The translations under genes were made by a program, and so were the position numbers. Positions 37,022 to 45,701 of a stretch of DNA of 64,000 bases are shown here, one piece after another. Below the pieces are notes generated by a model, which saw only the letters and a program-made list of their open reading frames with translations, ran no database searches and was not told the origin of the DNA. The stretch is from Paenibacillus sinopodophylli (GTDB lineage: Bacteria; Bacillota; Bacilli; Paenibacillales; Paenibacillaceae), in the NCBI RefSeq assembly GCF_005930355.1, contig NZ_VDBO01000005.1:1-64000 (forward strand), in the 5' to 3' direction. Each line of letters starts with the position of its first letter. The first letter of the stretch is position 1.

Positions 37022-37031
37022 TAGCATCCTA
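37022..37031. promoter_or_regulatory. Third MarR-type operator core
   Basis: TAGCATCCTA in the context TATAGCTAGCATCCTAACTAA, 18 bases before the SDR start, where bound repressor would block transcription. It shares the 13-base word TAGCTAGCATCCT with the second site. Confidence 0.65.
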
Positions 37032-37049
37032 ACTAATAGGGGGGTTATT

Positions 37050-37808
37050 ATGCGAATCGTAGTTACGGGAGGAACAAGCGGAATCGGTTACGGGACGGCG
37101 CGCTTAGCAGCTGAAAGCGGTTGGAAGGTGACGATTGTCGGTCGAAATCGAACGCAAGGCGCGAAAATGGCCGCCGAGCTAGGGGTGGACTACTTTTATG
37201 CAGATTTGTCCAAGATGTCGGAAGTACGTCGATTAGCGGAACAGCTCGAAGAACCGATTAATGCGTTAGCGCTGTGTGCGGGAGGCATATCTACCGACAA
37301 AGAGGTCCGGCTGACCAATGAAGGATTGGAGGCGACCTTCGCAAGTAACTATTTGAGTAAATTTGTGTTATCGGAGATGCTTCTTCAGCAGAACAAAATC
37401 GTACCCGGCGGATGCATCGTTATGGTAGGTGGCAATGGCGTCCACAAGAAGGTTTCAACCGCTTGGGCTGAACCTCAAGCCGGTCTGCAGGCCGCGATGA
37501 AGGCGGCGCTTGCGGTCGATCTCTATGCTTCCGAGCTCGCCAAGCGATATCCGAAGTTACGCGTGCATACCTGCTATCCGGGAATGGTTCAAACGAATTT
37601 ATTCCAAGAGGCGCCATTGCTGTTCCGATTGATGTCTCGATTATTCGGCCAGCCGATAGCCAAAGGTAGCGCGTATCAAGGTCGGCTGATCTTGGAAAAG
37701 CATTCGGGGGTGCATTGGAAGCAGGATCGCCCCATGCGTTTCCGCGTTCCCTTGCCCGAAGGCCAAGAAGCCGAGGCGCTATGGGCATATAGTCGACAAT
37801 ATATTTGA
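37050..37808 (+). CDS. Short-chain dehydrogenase/reductase-like protein, atypical active site
   Basis: 252 residues with a Rossmann nucleotide-binding start VVTGGTSGIGYGTARLAAE, NADP-favouring GRNRTQGAK, ADLSKM and LALCAGG. The normal YxxxK catalytic pair is not present: the region reads GLQAAMKAALAVDLYASEL, with Gln at the tyrosine position before the lysine, and GGNGVHKK replaces the usual serine strand. CYPGMVQTNLF matches the SDR PGxVxT turn. It is under the MarR operator sites and probably cotranscribed with the next gene. It may be a non-catalytic or altered SDR. Confidence 0.8.
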   Translation: MRIVVTGGTSGIGYGTARLAAESGWKVTIVGRNRTQGAKMAAELGVDYFYADLSKMSEVRRLAEQLEEPINALALCAGGISTDKEVRLTNEGLEATFASNYLSKFVLSEMLLQQNKIVPGGCIVMVGGNGVHKKVSTAWAEPQAGLQAAMKAALAVDLYASELAKRYPKLRVHTCYPGMVQTNLFQEAPLLFRLMSRLFGQPIAKGSAYQGRLILEKHSGVHWKQDRPMRFRVPLPEGQEAEALWAYSRQYI

Positions 37809-37831
37809 CCACATAACAAAGGAGGTTAAGC

Positions 37832-38290
37832 ATGCGCTATAAAGCAGGCTGGCTGGTGCAAAATCATATTTTGGCGTTGACGCATTTTGAACCGGTTGTA
37901 ACGATGGAGGATTTCCGGGATATTGCTAGGGATGCGCATATGGCCTTGCAAGAGGTTACGCAACCCTTTCACCTTCTGATCGATAATCGGATTATCGCCG
38001 ACAGGACGGTCGCCACTCTGGATTCGATGTTGAAAGCTCTGCCGATCCTCCAACATGAGCACCTGCGATGGATTGTTGTCGTGCTGCCCGAATTCGTCAA
38101 AGAGACTGCAGTTGCTAGACAAGTCGAGCGGCATGGAACGATTCAATTGAAACTCGTGGACAGTCTTACTTCCGCATTCCGGCATCTCGTCCGTGAGGAT
38201 GACCGCATAGACGGGGTGGCTGGCATGGAATCGAGTTGGAGCGATTGGATTTCTTACCCTGACAATCCGATTGCGACGGGAGAAGAGTAG
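37832..38290 (+). CDS. Hypothetical SpoIIAA/STAS-like protein ending in a sulfurtransferase tail
   Basis: 152 residues; GGAGG precedes the ATG and the gene follows the SDR by 23 bases. The first 130 residues (LTHFEPVVTMEDFRDIARDA, HLLIDNRIIADR, LRWIVVVLPEF) look like an alpha/beta STAS-type fold. The last 19 residues (SSWSDWISYPDNPIATGEE) are unrelated to that fold. They match the C-terminus of the rhodanese at 30129, so the gene's natural end was replaced by a recombination junction. Function unknown. Confidence 0.65.
   Translation: MRYKAGWLVQNHILALTHFEPVVTMEDFRDIARDAHMALQEVTQPFHLLIDNRIIADRTVATLDSMLKALPILQHEHLRWIVVVLPEFVKETAVARQVERHGTIQLKLVDSLTSAFRHLVREDDRIDGVAGMESSWSDWISYPDNPIATGEE
38234..38290 (+). 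repeat. Sulfurtransferase tail, copy B
   Basis: Begins AGTTGGAGCGATTGGATTTC, shared with copy C, and encodes SWSDWISYPDNPIATGEE to the stop. It is fused in frame to an unrelated protein. The downstream sequence is not homologous to A or C. Confidence 0.8.
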
Positions 38291-39023
38291 TACCCACGAG
38301 GGCTTTCCCGACGCGGGATTGGAGGCTATGACATTCTGGCGGGAGCCGGGGTGTTGTAGCCTCTTTGGAGTTCTTTTGCAAACAATCTGCATACAAGCTG
38401 TTGTAGAAAACGCTCGCAACCAACCAGGGCAACCACTGGACTAGGGGGGCAAACTGACCGATGCAAGCGAGCTTTTGTCGGCGTGCCTCCAACCACAAGA
38501 TCGGCAAGCTTTTCCGTGCGGAATCGGAGGATGATCGCCGTTCGAGGCTATTCTCTGACGTTTCGCTGGCTGTCAAGTATCGGGTATCGTTCTTTCCCCA
38601 TCCCACCCATCTACCACCGGCATTCCTTTCCATGGCGTTCCTTCCACTTGCTCTCCCTGTCCAGTGTAGCGATCTCGCGGCTTGGACCTCCTTGTGTTCC
38701 CAGCCCTTTCGTCTACGGTACCTTACTGGGTGGAGCGTGTCCCGAGATAGTGCACCGGAGCGAGACTTGGCCTCTTGTTTCCTGTGCCCGGAAACATGGT
38801 TGGAGTCTACGTAGGCCGGGGACAGACGGGAACCCTCGAGCTTGATAAAGGGCTGAGGGATTTTGATGGCCCTGAATATACATAAAGAAGGGAGGAAGCC
38901 TCTTTCAAGTGATTAATTGCTTTCTTAATTCTTTCAGAATTCTTTCATTGTGCTATGTTATCCTTTGAATTGATAAACTTTCGAATTGATAAACTTCACA
39001 ATAAGAGGAGAGAGAATAAACAA
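38291..39023. other. Gene-free stretch, relatively GC-rich
   Basis: A weak hairpin GAGGCTA/TAGCCTC (38322-38363) may end the MarR operon transcript. From about 38440 to 38850 long overlapping open frames occur on both strands without ribosome sites or recognisable domains. The GC-rich, structured look could fit a relic intron or phage fragment, but I cannot assign it. The last 100 bases carry the promoter of the next SLH gene. Confidence 0.4.
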
Positions 39024-41408
39024 ATGAAATGTCTGACACAGAAAAAATCGCTATTTGTAAAAGTAGCTTTGGCAATCGCTCTACTATTTACGGTACAGAC
39101 GCCTTTACAATCATTTGCAGCACACTTCCAGAGTATAACCAGCTATTCGGCAGGCATTAGAACTAATGATGTGACTAGCGCCGATTTTGACAAGGATGGT
39201 AATCTAGATCTTGCTATTTCAAGCTATTCTAATTCCATTTCAAACATCTCAGTTTTACTTGGCAATGGGGATGGTACCTTTGGAGCCTCGACCCAATACG
39301 ATGCCGGAGGTAAGGCTGAAGCCATAACGAACGCGGACTTCGACGGGGATGGGAACGTCGATTTGGCAACCGCTAACAGGGATTCTAATACGATTTCTAT
39401 TCTACTAGGAGATGGTAACGGGGGCTTTGCAAGCGCATTGGTTACTCCTGTAAGTACCAGTGTTTTTTCGCTTGCTGCAGCGGATTTTAATAATGACGGG
39501 ATAATGGATTTGGTAGTGTCCCCTTCGGGAGACGGATATGTGTTTGTGATGTTGGGGAAGGGGGATGGTACCTTTGATCCTTACACTACAGTAGGTATTG
39601 GGGCAAAATCTTATCAAGTTGCAACTGGAGATTTTAATGCGGATGGTAATCCGGATTTTGTGGTATGTGCTTATGGTGATCATGCAGTTAGTGTTGTTTT
39701 AGGAAACGGTGACGGAACCTTCAATCCTAAAGTAGCTTATAGTACTGGGGAAAACCCGAGAAGAGTAGTTATCGACGATTTGGATAAGGATGGATCCTTA
39801 GATTTGATTACGAGTAACTTTTCAGGTACTGTTTCTATTCTACTGGGGAATGGCGACGGTACATTTAATAGTACGGTTAATCAATCTACTGGAGGGGTCG
39901 AACCGTGGGCTGTCTTAGTTGGAGACTTTACTGGCGATGGGGAAGCAGATCTTCTAGTAGGCAATTTTGATTCTACATTCCTCTCAATCCTGACTGGCGT
40001 TGGTGATGGAACCTTTGAAACAGCAACTGCCTATAATATTAGTTTGGGCAAAGTAATCAACTTTGTTAGTGGTCATTTTAACGGCGATAGCATGTTGGAT
40101 GTGGCATTTGTTAGAGAACCTACAACTAATCTCTACGTTCTTCTAGGTAATAGTAGAAATGCAGATTTACAAGAATTGAGCCTGTCAGCAGGGGGAGCAC
40201 TGAACATACCATTCAGTGCGGGTACACTCGGTTATACATCGAGCGTAGATTATAGCGTGAATGAAATAAACGTAACGCCGACCGTATTCGATTCTACGGC
40301 TAGGGTGACCGTGCAGGTGAATGGCAGTGGTATGCCGAGGGCGGTAGCCAGCGGGGATGAGAGCAGTGCATTGCCCTTGAACGTAGGCGTGAATAGGATT
40401 GACGTGGTGGTCACTGCGCAGGATGGTACGACAAAGAAAACGTACACGTTGGAGGTAACTCGCTTGCCCCAAGTCGTAATACCCGCAACGCCTACTGTTA
40501 GCGCGAACGCGAATCTTGACGGTTTAAGCCTGACAGAGGGAGCAACGTTAAGCCCTGCGTTTTCTTCAAACGTATACAGCTACACGTCAGGCGTGGCGAA
40601 TCACATAGGCGGTATTAGCATAATCCCAACGTTGGCGGATGCGAAAGCGACCGTTAAGGTAGGCATGAATGGGGGGGCGCTAGAGGCAGTTGCTAGCGGA
40701 AGCCCGAGCGGTACAATGCCGCTGAATGTGGGAGAGAACGTACTAAATGTGATCGTGACGGCCGAGGACGGCACAAGCAAGAGGTATACCATTTCCCTGA
40801 CTCGTCAGATCGAGACAGTAACTGAGCCTCAGGAAGTTGTATGTCCATTCACGGATATTGATGAGCACTGGGCAAAGACAGCGATCTGTGAGGCAGTGAC
40901 CTTAGGGATTGTTACAGGTGTTAGTGCAAATACATTTGCACCGGACAGAACCGTTACTCGAACGGAGTTTGCGGTCATGATGCTGCGCACGCTTGAAATC
41001 CCAATTGACGAAGAACTGGGCACTCTTCCGTTCAGTGATAAGGAAAGCATTCCAGACTGGGCAGCGACATCAATCTCCACAGGTGTAACTGAGGGGATGC
41101 TCAGTGGTTACTTGGACGGCAAGTTCCGCCCGCAGCAGACCATTACGCGAAGCGAGGTGGCTGCAATGATTGCGAAGGTAATGAAGTGGACGGCAACAAC
41201 CGAGCATTATTCAAGCTATGCCGACGGGACTAGCATTTCAGAGTGGGCACGAACTTATGTGGAGGCGGTACATGTGAGAGGGCTAATGCAGGGTCGCGGA
41301 AACAATCAGTTTGTACCAAATGGGGTTACGACACGAGCGGAAGCTGCAGTCATGATGTTGAGGCTATGGAACAAACAATATGAAATGAATGTTGCTCCCA
41401 CAAGCTGA
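39024..41408 (+). CDS. SLH-anchored FG-GAP (VCBS) propeller protein
   Basis: 794 residues from the ATG at 39024 (AGAGGAGAG at 39004-39012); an in-frame upstream start at 38955 is less likely. Signal peptide about 1-33. Seven FG-GAP blades (about 40-375) carry calcium turns DFDKDGNLDL, DFDGDGNVDL, DFNNDGIMDL, DFNADGNPDF, DLDKDGSLDL, DFTGDGEADL and HFNGDSMLDV, as in integrin-like propellers. Two cadherin-like beta sandwiches (about 375-492, 500-598) and three SLH motifs (about 605-785) follow. Probably a cell-surface adhesion or matrix protein. The stop is only 4 bases before sulfurtransferase tail copy C. Confidence 0.9.
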   Translation: MKCLTQKKSLFVKVALAIALLFTVQTPLQSFAAHFQSITSYSAGIRTNDVTSADFDKDGNLDLAISSYSNSISNISVLLGNGDGTFGASTQYDAGGKAEAITNADFDGDGNVDLATANRDSNTISILLGDGNGGFASALVTPVSTSVFSLAAADFNNDGIMDLVVSPSGDGYVFVMLGKGDGTFDPYTTVGIGAKSYQVATGDFNADGNPDFVVCAYGDHAVSVVLGNGDGTFNPKVAYSTGENPRRVVIDDLDKDGSLDLITSNFSGTVSILLGNGDGTFNSTVNQSTGGVEPWAVLVGDFTGDGEADLLVGNFDSTFLSILTGVGDGTFETATAYNISLGKVINFVSGHFNGDSMLDVAFVREPTTNLYVLLGNSRNADLQELSLSAGGALNIPFSAGTLGYTSSVDYSVNEINVTPTVFDSTARVTVQVNGSGMPRAVASGDESSALPLNVGVNRIDVVVTAQDGTTKKTYTLEVTRLPQVVIPATPTVSANANLDGLSLTEGATLSPAFSSNVYSYTSGVANHIGGISIIPTLADAKATVKVGMNGGALEAVASGSPSGTMPLNVGENVLNVIVTAEDGTSKRYTISLTRQIETVTEPQEVVCPFTDIDEHWAKTAICEAVTLGIVTGVSANTFAPDRTVTRTEFAVMMLRTLEIPIDEELGTLPFSDKESIPDWAATSISTGVTEGMLSGYLDGKFRPQQTITRSEVAAMIAKVMKWTATTEHYSSYADGTSISEWARTYVEAVHVRGLMQGRGNNQFVPNGVTTRAEAAVMMLRLWNKQYEMNVAPTS

Positions 41409-41412
41409 AGCG

Positions 41413-41487
41413 TATGCGGGGAGTTGGAGCGATTGGATTTCGTATAGCGAGAATCCGGTCGCGGTGGGGGACGAAGAGAAGTCTTAA
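41413..41487 (+). repeat. Sulfurtransferase tail, copy C
   Basis: Encodes YAGSWSDWISYSENPVAVGD and EEKS then a stop, matching the end of the rhodanese at 30129. No gene precedes it in frame; it abuts the end of the SLH gene. Similarity with A extends on through the terminator to GAAGTCAACACG at 41562-41573. Confidence 0.88.
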
Positions 41488-41512
41488 GTAGACATATAGT
41501 ATGCGCATCTTG

Positions 41513-41560
41513 AATACATCGCCATATGGGGCTTGTCCCTTGGGCGATGTATTTTTTATT
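41513..41560 (+). terminator. Terminator after tail copy C
   Basis: Perfect 11-bp stem AATACATCGCC (41513-41523) with GGCGATGTATT (41543-41553), then TTTTTATTT. Homologous to the sulfurtransferase terminator at 30147. Confidence 0.9.
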
Positions 41561-41735
41561 TGAAGTCAACACGAAAAAAAGCGAAACTCGATTCGCACCG
41601 AAGTAGCGCAAGAGAATACTTCGGATAGGGATTAAATGTCCAACCTGCATCTTTGGGCCTTAGTTGGAATTCAACTCGGCTTGTTTCAGAAACAGGGTGG
41701 ATGTGAACGAGAAGACCAGACATACATGACAATGT

Positions 41736-41921
41736 AACGGGGAAGCAGATTTGGTTGTCATGAGTCATGGGGCATACCAACGAATGGATGCACGCATAAA
41801 ACTGTAATCCAAGCTTTTGGTCGCAGAAAAACAGATTTACGAGGGGATGCCATTGCTTGATCATGATCAAGTCATGGCAAGGATGCGAAAGAAGATCGAT
41901 GCAGCCCAAGAAAAAAATTAG
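41736..41921 (+). pseudogene. Decayed Phd/YefM-type antitoxin
   Basis: The open reading NGEADLVVMSHGAYQRMDAR, IKL-stop-SKLLVAEKQIYEG and then LLDHDQVMARMRKKIDAAQE matches the C-terminal two-thirds of Phd-family antitoxins. An in-frame TAA (41805-41807) breaks it, and the N-terminal DNA-binding part is out of frame or lost. It overlaps the toxin start, as in intact modules. Confidence 0.65.
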
Positions 41922-42151
41922 TTATTCACCGACAGCAGTCGATGATATGGATGGAATTTTTTCGTATATCACTGGGGAGAATGCTCCTGCGGCAGGACAG
42001 TATGCTGAGAAGATTGGATGAATCTATTTTTAAATTAGCCGATTTCTACAATGTGGGTTCTATGCTGCCCGAAGGGACTATCTTCGGAAATTGTTTAGTG
42101 CATTTTAAAGAATTGGTTCTGGTTAAACAATATCGCACGGTCTTCAAATGA
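41899..42151 (+). pseudogene. Decayed RelE/ParE-type toxin
   Basis: ATG at 41899 begins MQPKKKISYSPTAVDDMDGI, then FSYITGENAPAAGQYAEKI, a clear ParE N-terminus, and ends at TGA 42019-42021 after a frameshift. The next frame continues with DESIFKLADFYNVGSMLPEG and further diverged sequence to 42151. The module is non-functional as read. Confidence 0.7.
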
Positions 42152-42175
42152 AATAAAACAGTATATCTATTGAAG

Positions 42176-42214
42176 CAGAGCAAGGTGAGTTTGTCGCCGT
42201 CGCTCTGTTTTTTT
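42176..42214 (+). terminator. Terminator after the toxin-antitoxin remnant
   Basis: CAGAGC (42176-42181) pairs with GCTCTG (42202-42207), followed by TTTTTTT. Confidence 0.8.
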
Positions 42215-42281
42215 ATGGAGAAAAACCAACGCCACGTTGTACTAGTCGAGCATGTTACTTACGCTACTTGTGATAAAATTT

Positions 42282-42768
42282 ATGGAAAAAGGTTGTATCT
42301 TTTTAGCTGTTCGGTCGTCTAACAAGAAGCTGGCAGAAGGGAGGGACGGGCTGGAAAGCTTTGCTGATGTCTATAAAATGTATGCGGATCAGGTTTATCG
42401 ATATGTGTTGTCGATGACAGGTGGTTGGGATCAGGCGGAGGATCTAATCCAGGAGACTTTTTAACGTGTTTACTTGCATATTGGTAGATTTAGAGGCGAC
42501 AGCTCCTTATATACCTGACTATGTCAAATTGCGCGTAAACTATACCTGAATGCAGGGAAGCGAGGAAGCAGGGAGCGCCGCAGCAGTCAACAGCAGCGGA
42601 TGCAGCAGGCTGCGCCCCAGAGCCAGGGTGATTTTGCAGCCGATCTTGTGAAAAGAGAGCAGGCGACAGCGCTGCATCACGTGCTGCACCGCATGCCGGA
42701 GCCATTTAAGGAGGTGTTCACGCTCCGCGTGGCTGAGCTGTTTGGCACTATATTACAGTCATATAAAT
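42282..42768 (+). pseudogene. ECF sigma factor remnant with two in-frame stops
   Basis: In one frame: region 2 sequence LESFADVYKMYADQVYRYVL, SMTGGWDQAEDLIQETF, TAA (42462-42464), RVYLHIGRFRGDSSLYT, TGA (42516-42518), LCQIARKLYLNAGKRG. Later comes region 4 REQATALHHVLHRMPEPFKE, VFTLRVAELFG. The TGA stands where families have Trp. Part of region 4 is deleted. No anti-sigma gene remains. Confidence 0.75.
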
Positions 42769-42950
42769 TTTACGAATTGACCAATTTACAGTGTCAACTG
42801 CTTTGACAGAAGTACATGGTGTCCGTTCATTGCATGTCAAACACCGACACTGAGGTTGAGTCATTATTTAGAGAATAAAAAGGATAATTGTCAAAATATA
42901 TCGAATACCGAATATATAAATGGATTAATCAGCTTACGGAGGAATCAATC

Positions 42951-45509
42951 ATGATTAGAAGCACAAAATTTCTTATTCCCCCTGCGCGAAAAGCACTGAT
43001 CGAAAGGCCTCGGCTGACGCGAAAACTGGAGGAAGGCATGGAGGTCAAGCTGACGTTGCTGTCTGCCCAAGCCGGCTACGGCAAAACGACAGTATTAAGC
43101 GAATGGGCGCGGCAATGCGGCTCTCTGGTTGCCTGGGTTTCGCTGGATAAGTACGATAACGATTGGAGCGCATTCTGGAGCTGTATTATGGCGTCCATAC
43201 GAGAAAGGCTGCCTCGTTTCGGTGAATCAATAGGCTTTCTGCTAGAACAGGAGTCGGCGGCTTCCATTGATTCCGCCATTGCGGCGTTTTTAAATGAACT
43301 TAGCACGATTGACAGCGATTTTGTTCTGATTCTGGACGACTACCATGTCATTTACAATGCACCTGTCAACGAATCGATCAGATATATGCTGCAACATCTG
43401 CCTCAGCATGTCCATATCTATATCGCATGTCGTACCGAGTTGCCTTTTCCCACGACCAGGCTTCTTGCAAAAGGCGAGATGCATGTCATTAGAATCGAGG
43501 ACGTGCGATTCGAGCTGGAGGAGGGTATTGTTTTCTTCCGGGAGACGACGGACTTATCGCTAACGAAGCAGCAAGTCGTCACATTATTTAAACAAACGGA
43601 GGGCTGGGTGAGCGGACTTCAGCTTGCGGCCATCACGCTGAAACGAAGCGGCAATATCGCAGATACCATTCGTCAGTTCAACGGCCGACAGCGTCAAATC
43701 TCCGATTATTTATTGGAAGAAGTATTCGGGGACTTGCCGGAACCCTTGCGGAGATTCCTGCTATCCACCTCCGTTCTGAGCCGTATGAACGGGGAGTTGT
43801 GCGCTGCGGTAACGGGACAAACCGACAGCCAGGGCCAACTTGAGCGATTAGAGCAGTTGAATTTGTTTATTATTCCTTTGGACGAACAGCGCTATTGGTT
43901 CCGGTATCACCATCTTTTGGCCGAGTTTCTGCAGCAACTGAGCGCCAAGGAACATCCGGAGCTGTGGAAACAATCTCATCGTCGGGCTGCGATTTGGCAT
44001 GAAGCTGAAAGGCTCTACGAGGAGGCGGTGGAGCATTACATAAAGGCGCAGCAGTCAGAGGACGCCGTTCGGCTTATCGAACGTATTATGCCGGCTCTCC
44101 TATTATTGAAGAGCAATGTGCTTTTAAGATGGATTGCGTCTTTGCCGGAGAGCAGCTACGCACACAAGCCGACGTTCGAATTGTTCTACATCTCTAAATT
44201 ATTGATGGATGGAAAATGGAGTCAAGGGCTGCACAGGATCGAACAAGCAGAAAAGCGGTTCCAAGCCATGAAAGCCTTTATCCCTGAGCCCGAATGGAAT
44301 CAGTTGATTGGCAATCTCTATTATCTAGGCGGGATTTTCTCGTATTTACAGCAGAACTTGCCGCTGACCTCACGCTATTTTGAGCTGTCGGAGCTGTATT
44401 TGCCGGAGGGAAGCAGTTTCCAGCAATCATCAAGCAAACGGTATCAGGGGCATGAAGGGTTTATGGATCTTCTTTCGCTGACTGACGAACTTCGCGAGGT
44501 GGAACAATTTCTGCTGAAGTGGATTAAGGCTTGGGAGAAGAAAAGAGTCTATCCGCATATCGGCTACCTGTATTTGTCGTATGTCCTGCTTCTATACGAG
44601 TGGAACCGGTTGGAAGAGGCGGAGTCATATCTCAGACAAGCGATGAGCCGAGAGGATCTGCGGACCAACGTATGGATTTGGATTCAGCTCGGTATTGTCT
44701 CATCTGGGCTTCAACAGGCGGTGGAAAGTGGATGTCAAGCGGTCGAATGGCTTGGCCAGTTCGGCTCGAGCGTCGATTCGCCCGATCGGCAAGTTATTTG
44801 GAAGAGAATCATAGCGGAGCAAGCCCGGCTTTTCCTAAATCAGGGGCAGCCACGGGAAGCATACGATTGGTTGGAGCAGAGTGGGATGTCGCCTTCTGAT
44901 GAAGTCTCGGACCGCCATTACGAAGAGTATCTGGTTCTGGCAAGAGTTCTTGCAGCGAACGACCGGACAGAGGACGCACAGCAATTGCTCGAACAACTGG
45001 AGCATCTGGCAGACAAGGAGAATCGTTTGCGGGGCCGAATCAAGCTGAAGATCGTACAGAGTTTGGTGCTTCGGCAATCCGATCGTCCTGAAGCGGCGTT
45101 TGCTCCCTTGCAAAGCGCCTTGCAGCTCTCGGAACCGGCGGGCTATATTCGCAGTTTCCTCGACGAGGGTCCGCTGATGGTTGAAATGCTGGACGATCTT
45201 CTAAACGAACGGCAAGATGCTGCGATGTCACCGTCGCAATTGAAATATATCCGCCTGCTTCTTGAAGCTGCTGGCAATGGTCGGTCCAATAAGCTTTTGC
45301 CGGATGATGTGCTGACTGAGAAGGAAGAGCAGGTGCTTGTTTTGCTCACGGAGGGCTTGATCTATAAGGAGATAGCCGATCAACTAAGTATTACCCTGGA
45401 CACGGTAAAGTTCCATGTAAAGAATGTCTATCGCAAGTTAGGGGTACATAATCGGGTGCAAGCGATTCAACGAGTCAAAGCAGCACCGGCATCCGGTTTG
45501 AGGCGATAA
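42951..45509 (+). CDS. MalT-like LuxR-family ATP-dependent regulator
   Basis: 852-residue STAND-class transcription activator from ATG 42951 (ACGGAGGAA at 42936-42944). The N-terminal NTPase has Walker A SAQAGYGKTT, Walker B-like FVLILDDYH and a winged-helix arrangement typical of MalT (LIERPRLTRKLEEG). The middle is TPR-like helical repeats (about 340-740). The C-terminal LuxR-type helix-turn-helix is LTEKEEQVLVLLTEGLIYKE to VHNRVQAIQRVKA. Such proteins bind ATP and an inducer, then activate nearby genes. The SLH gene 190 bases downstream is a plausible target (inference). Confidence 0.9.
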   Translation: MIRSTKFLIPPARKALIERPRLTRKLEEGMEVKLTLLSAQAGYGKTTVLSEWARQCGSLVAWVSLDKYDNDWSAFWSCIMASIRERLPRFGESIGFLLEQESAASIDSAIAAFLNELSTIDSDFVLILDDYHVIYNAPVNESIRYMLQHLPQHVHIYIACRTELPFPTTRLLAKGEMHVIRIEDVRFELEEGIVFFRETTDLSLTKQQVVTLFKQTEGWVSGLQLAAITLKRSGNIADTIRQFNGRQRQISDYLLEEVFGDLPEPLRRFLLSTSVLSRMNGELCAAVTGQTDSQGQLERLEQLNLFIIPLDEQRYWFRYHHLLAEFLQQLSAKEHPELWKQSHRRAAIWHEAERLYEEAVEHYIKAQQSEDAVRLIERIMPALLLLKSNVLLRWIASLPESSYAHKPTFELFYISKLLMDGKWSQGLHRIEQAEKRFQAMKAFIPEPEWNQLIGNLYYLGGIFSYLQQNLPLTSRYFELSELYLPEGSSFQQSSSKRYQGHEGFMDLLSLTDELREVEQFLLKWIKAWEKKRVYPHIGYLYLSYVLLLYEWNRLEEAESYLRQAMSREDLRTNVWIWIQLGIVSSGLQQAVESGCQAVEWLGQFGSSVDSPDRQVIWKRIIAEQARLFLNQGQPREAYDWLEQSGMSPSDEVSDRHYEEYLVLARVLAANDRTEDAQQLLEQLEHLADKENRLRGRIKLKIVQSLVLRQSDRPEAAFAPLQSALQLSEPAGYIRSFLDEGPLMVEMLDDLLNERQDAAMSPSQLKYIRLLLEAAGNGRSNKLLPDDVLTEKEEQVLVLLTEGLIYKEIADQLSITLDTVKFHVKNVYRKLGVHNRVQAIQRVKAAPASGLRR

Positions 45510-45528
45510 TAGCGGGGATAAAGCTCTT

Positions 45529-45552
45529 AGACAGTGCCTATAGGTACTGTCT
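45529..45552 (+). terminator. Hairpin after the MalT-like gene
   Basis: AGACAGT (45529-45535) pairs with ACTGTCT (45546-45552). The T-run is poor, so termination may be incomplete. Confidence 0.5.
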
Positions 45553-45701
45553 CTTATGCGTTCGGCAGAGCGTGCAGCGATAAAAAGCCTACCCGATTTA
45601 GTGTTGCCGACCTACCCGAAAGGGCGGGTCAAATCTATTAGTCTTTCTTTTATAATAGAAGACAGGTTTAATGACGATTGTAAGAGGAGTGTTGAGACTA
45701 C

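Noticed and set aside
38166..38845. Overlapping long frames on both strands, possible group II intron or phage fragment
   Set aside because: No reverse-transcriptase motif, intron 5' consensus or domain V could be recognised, so no element was called.
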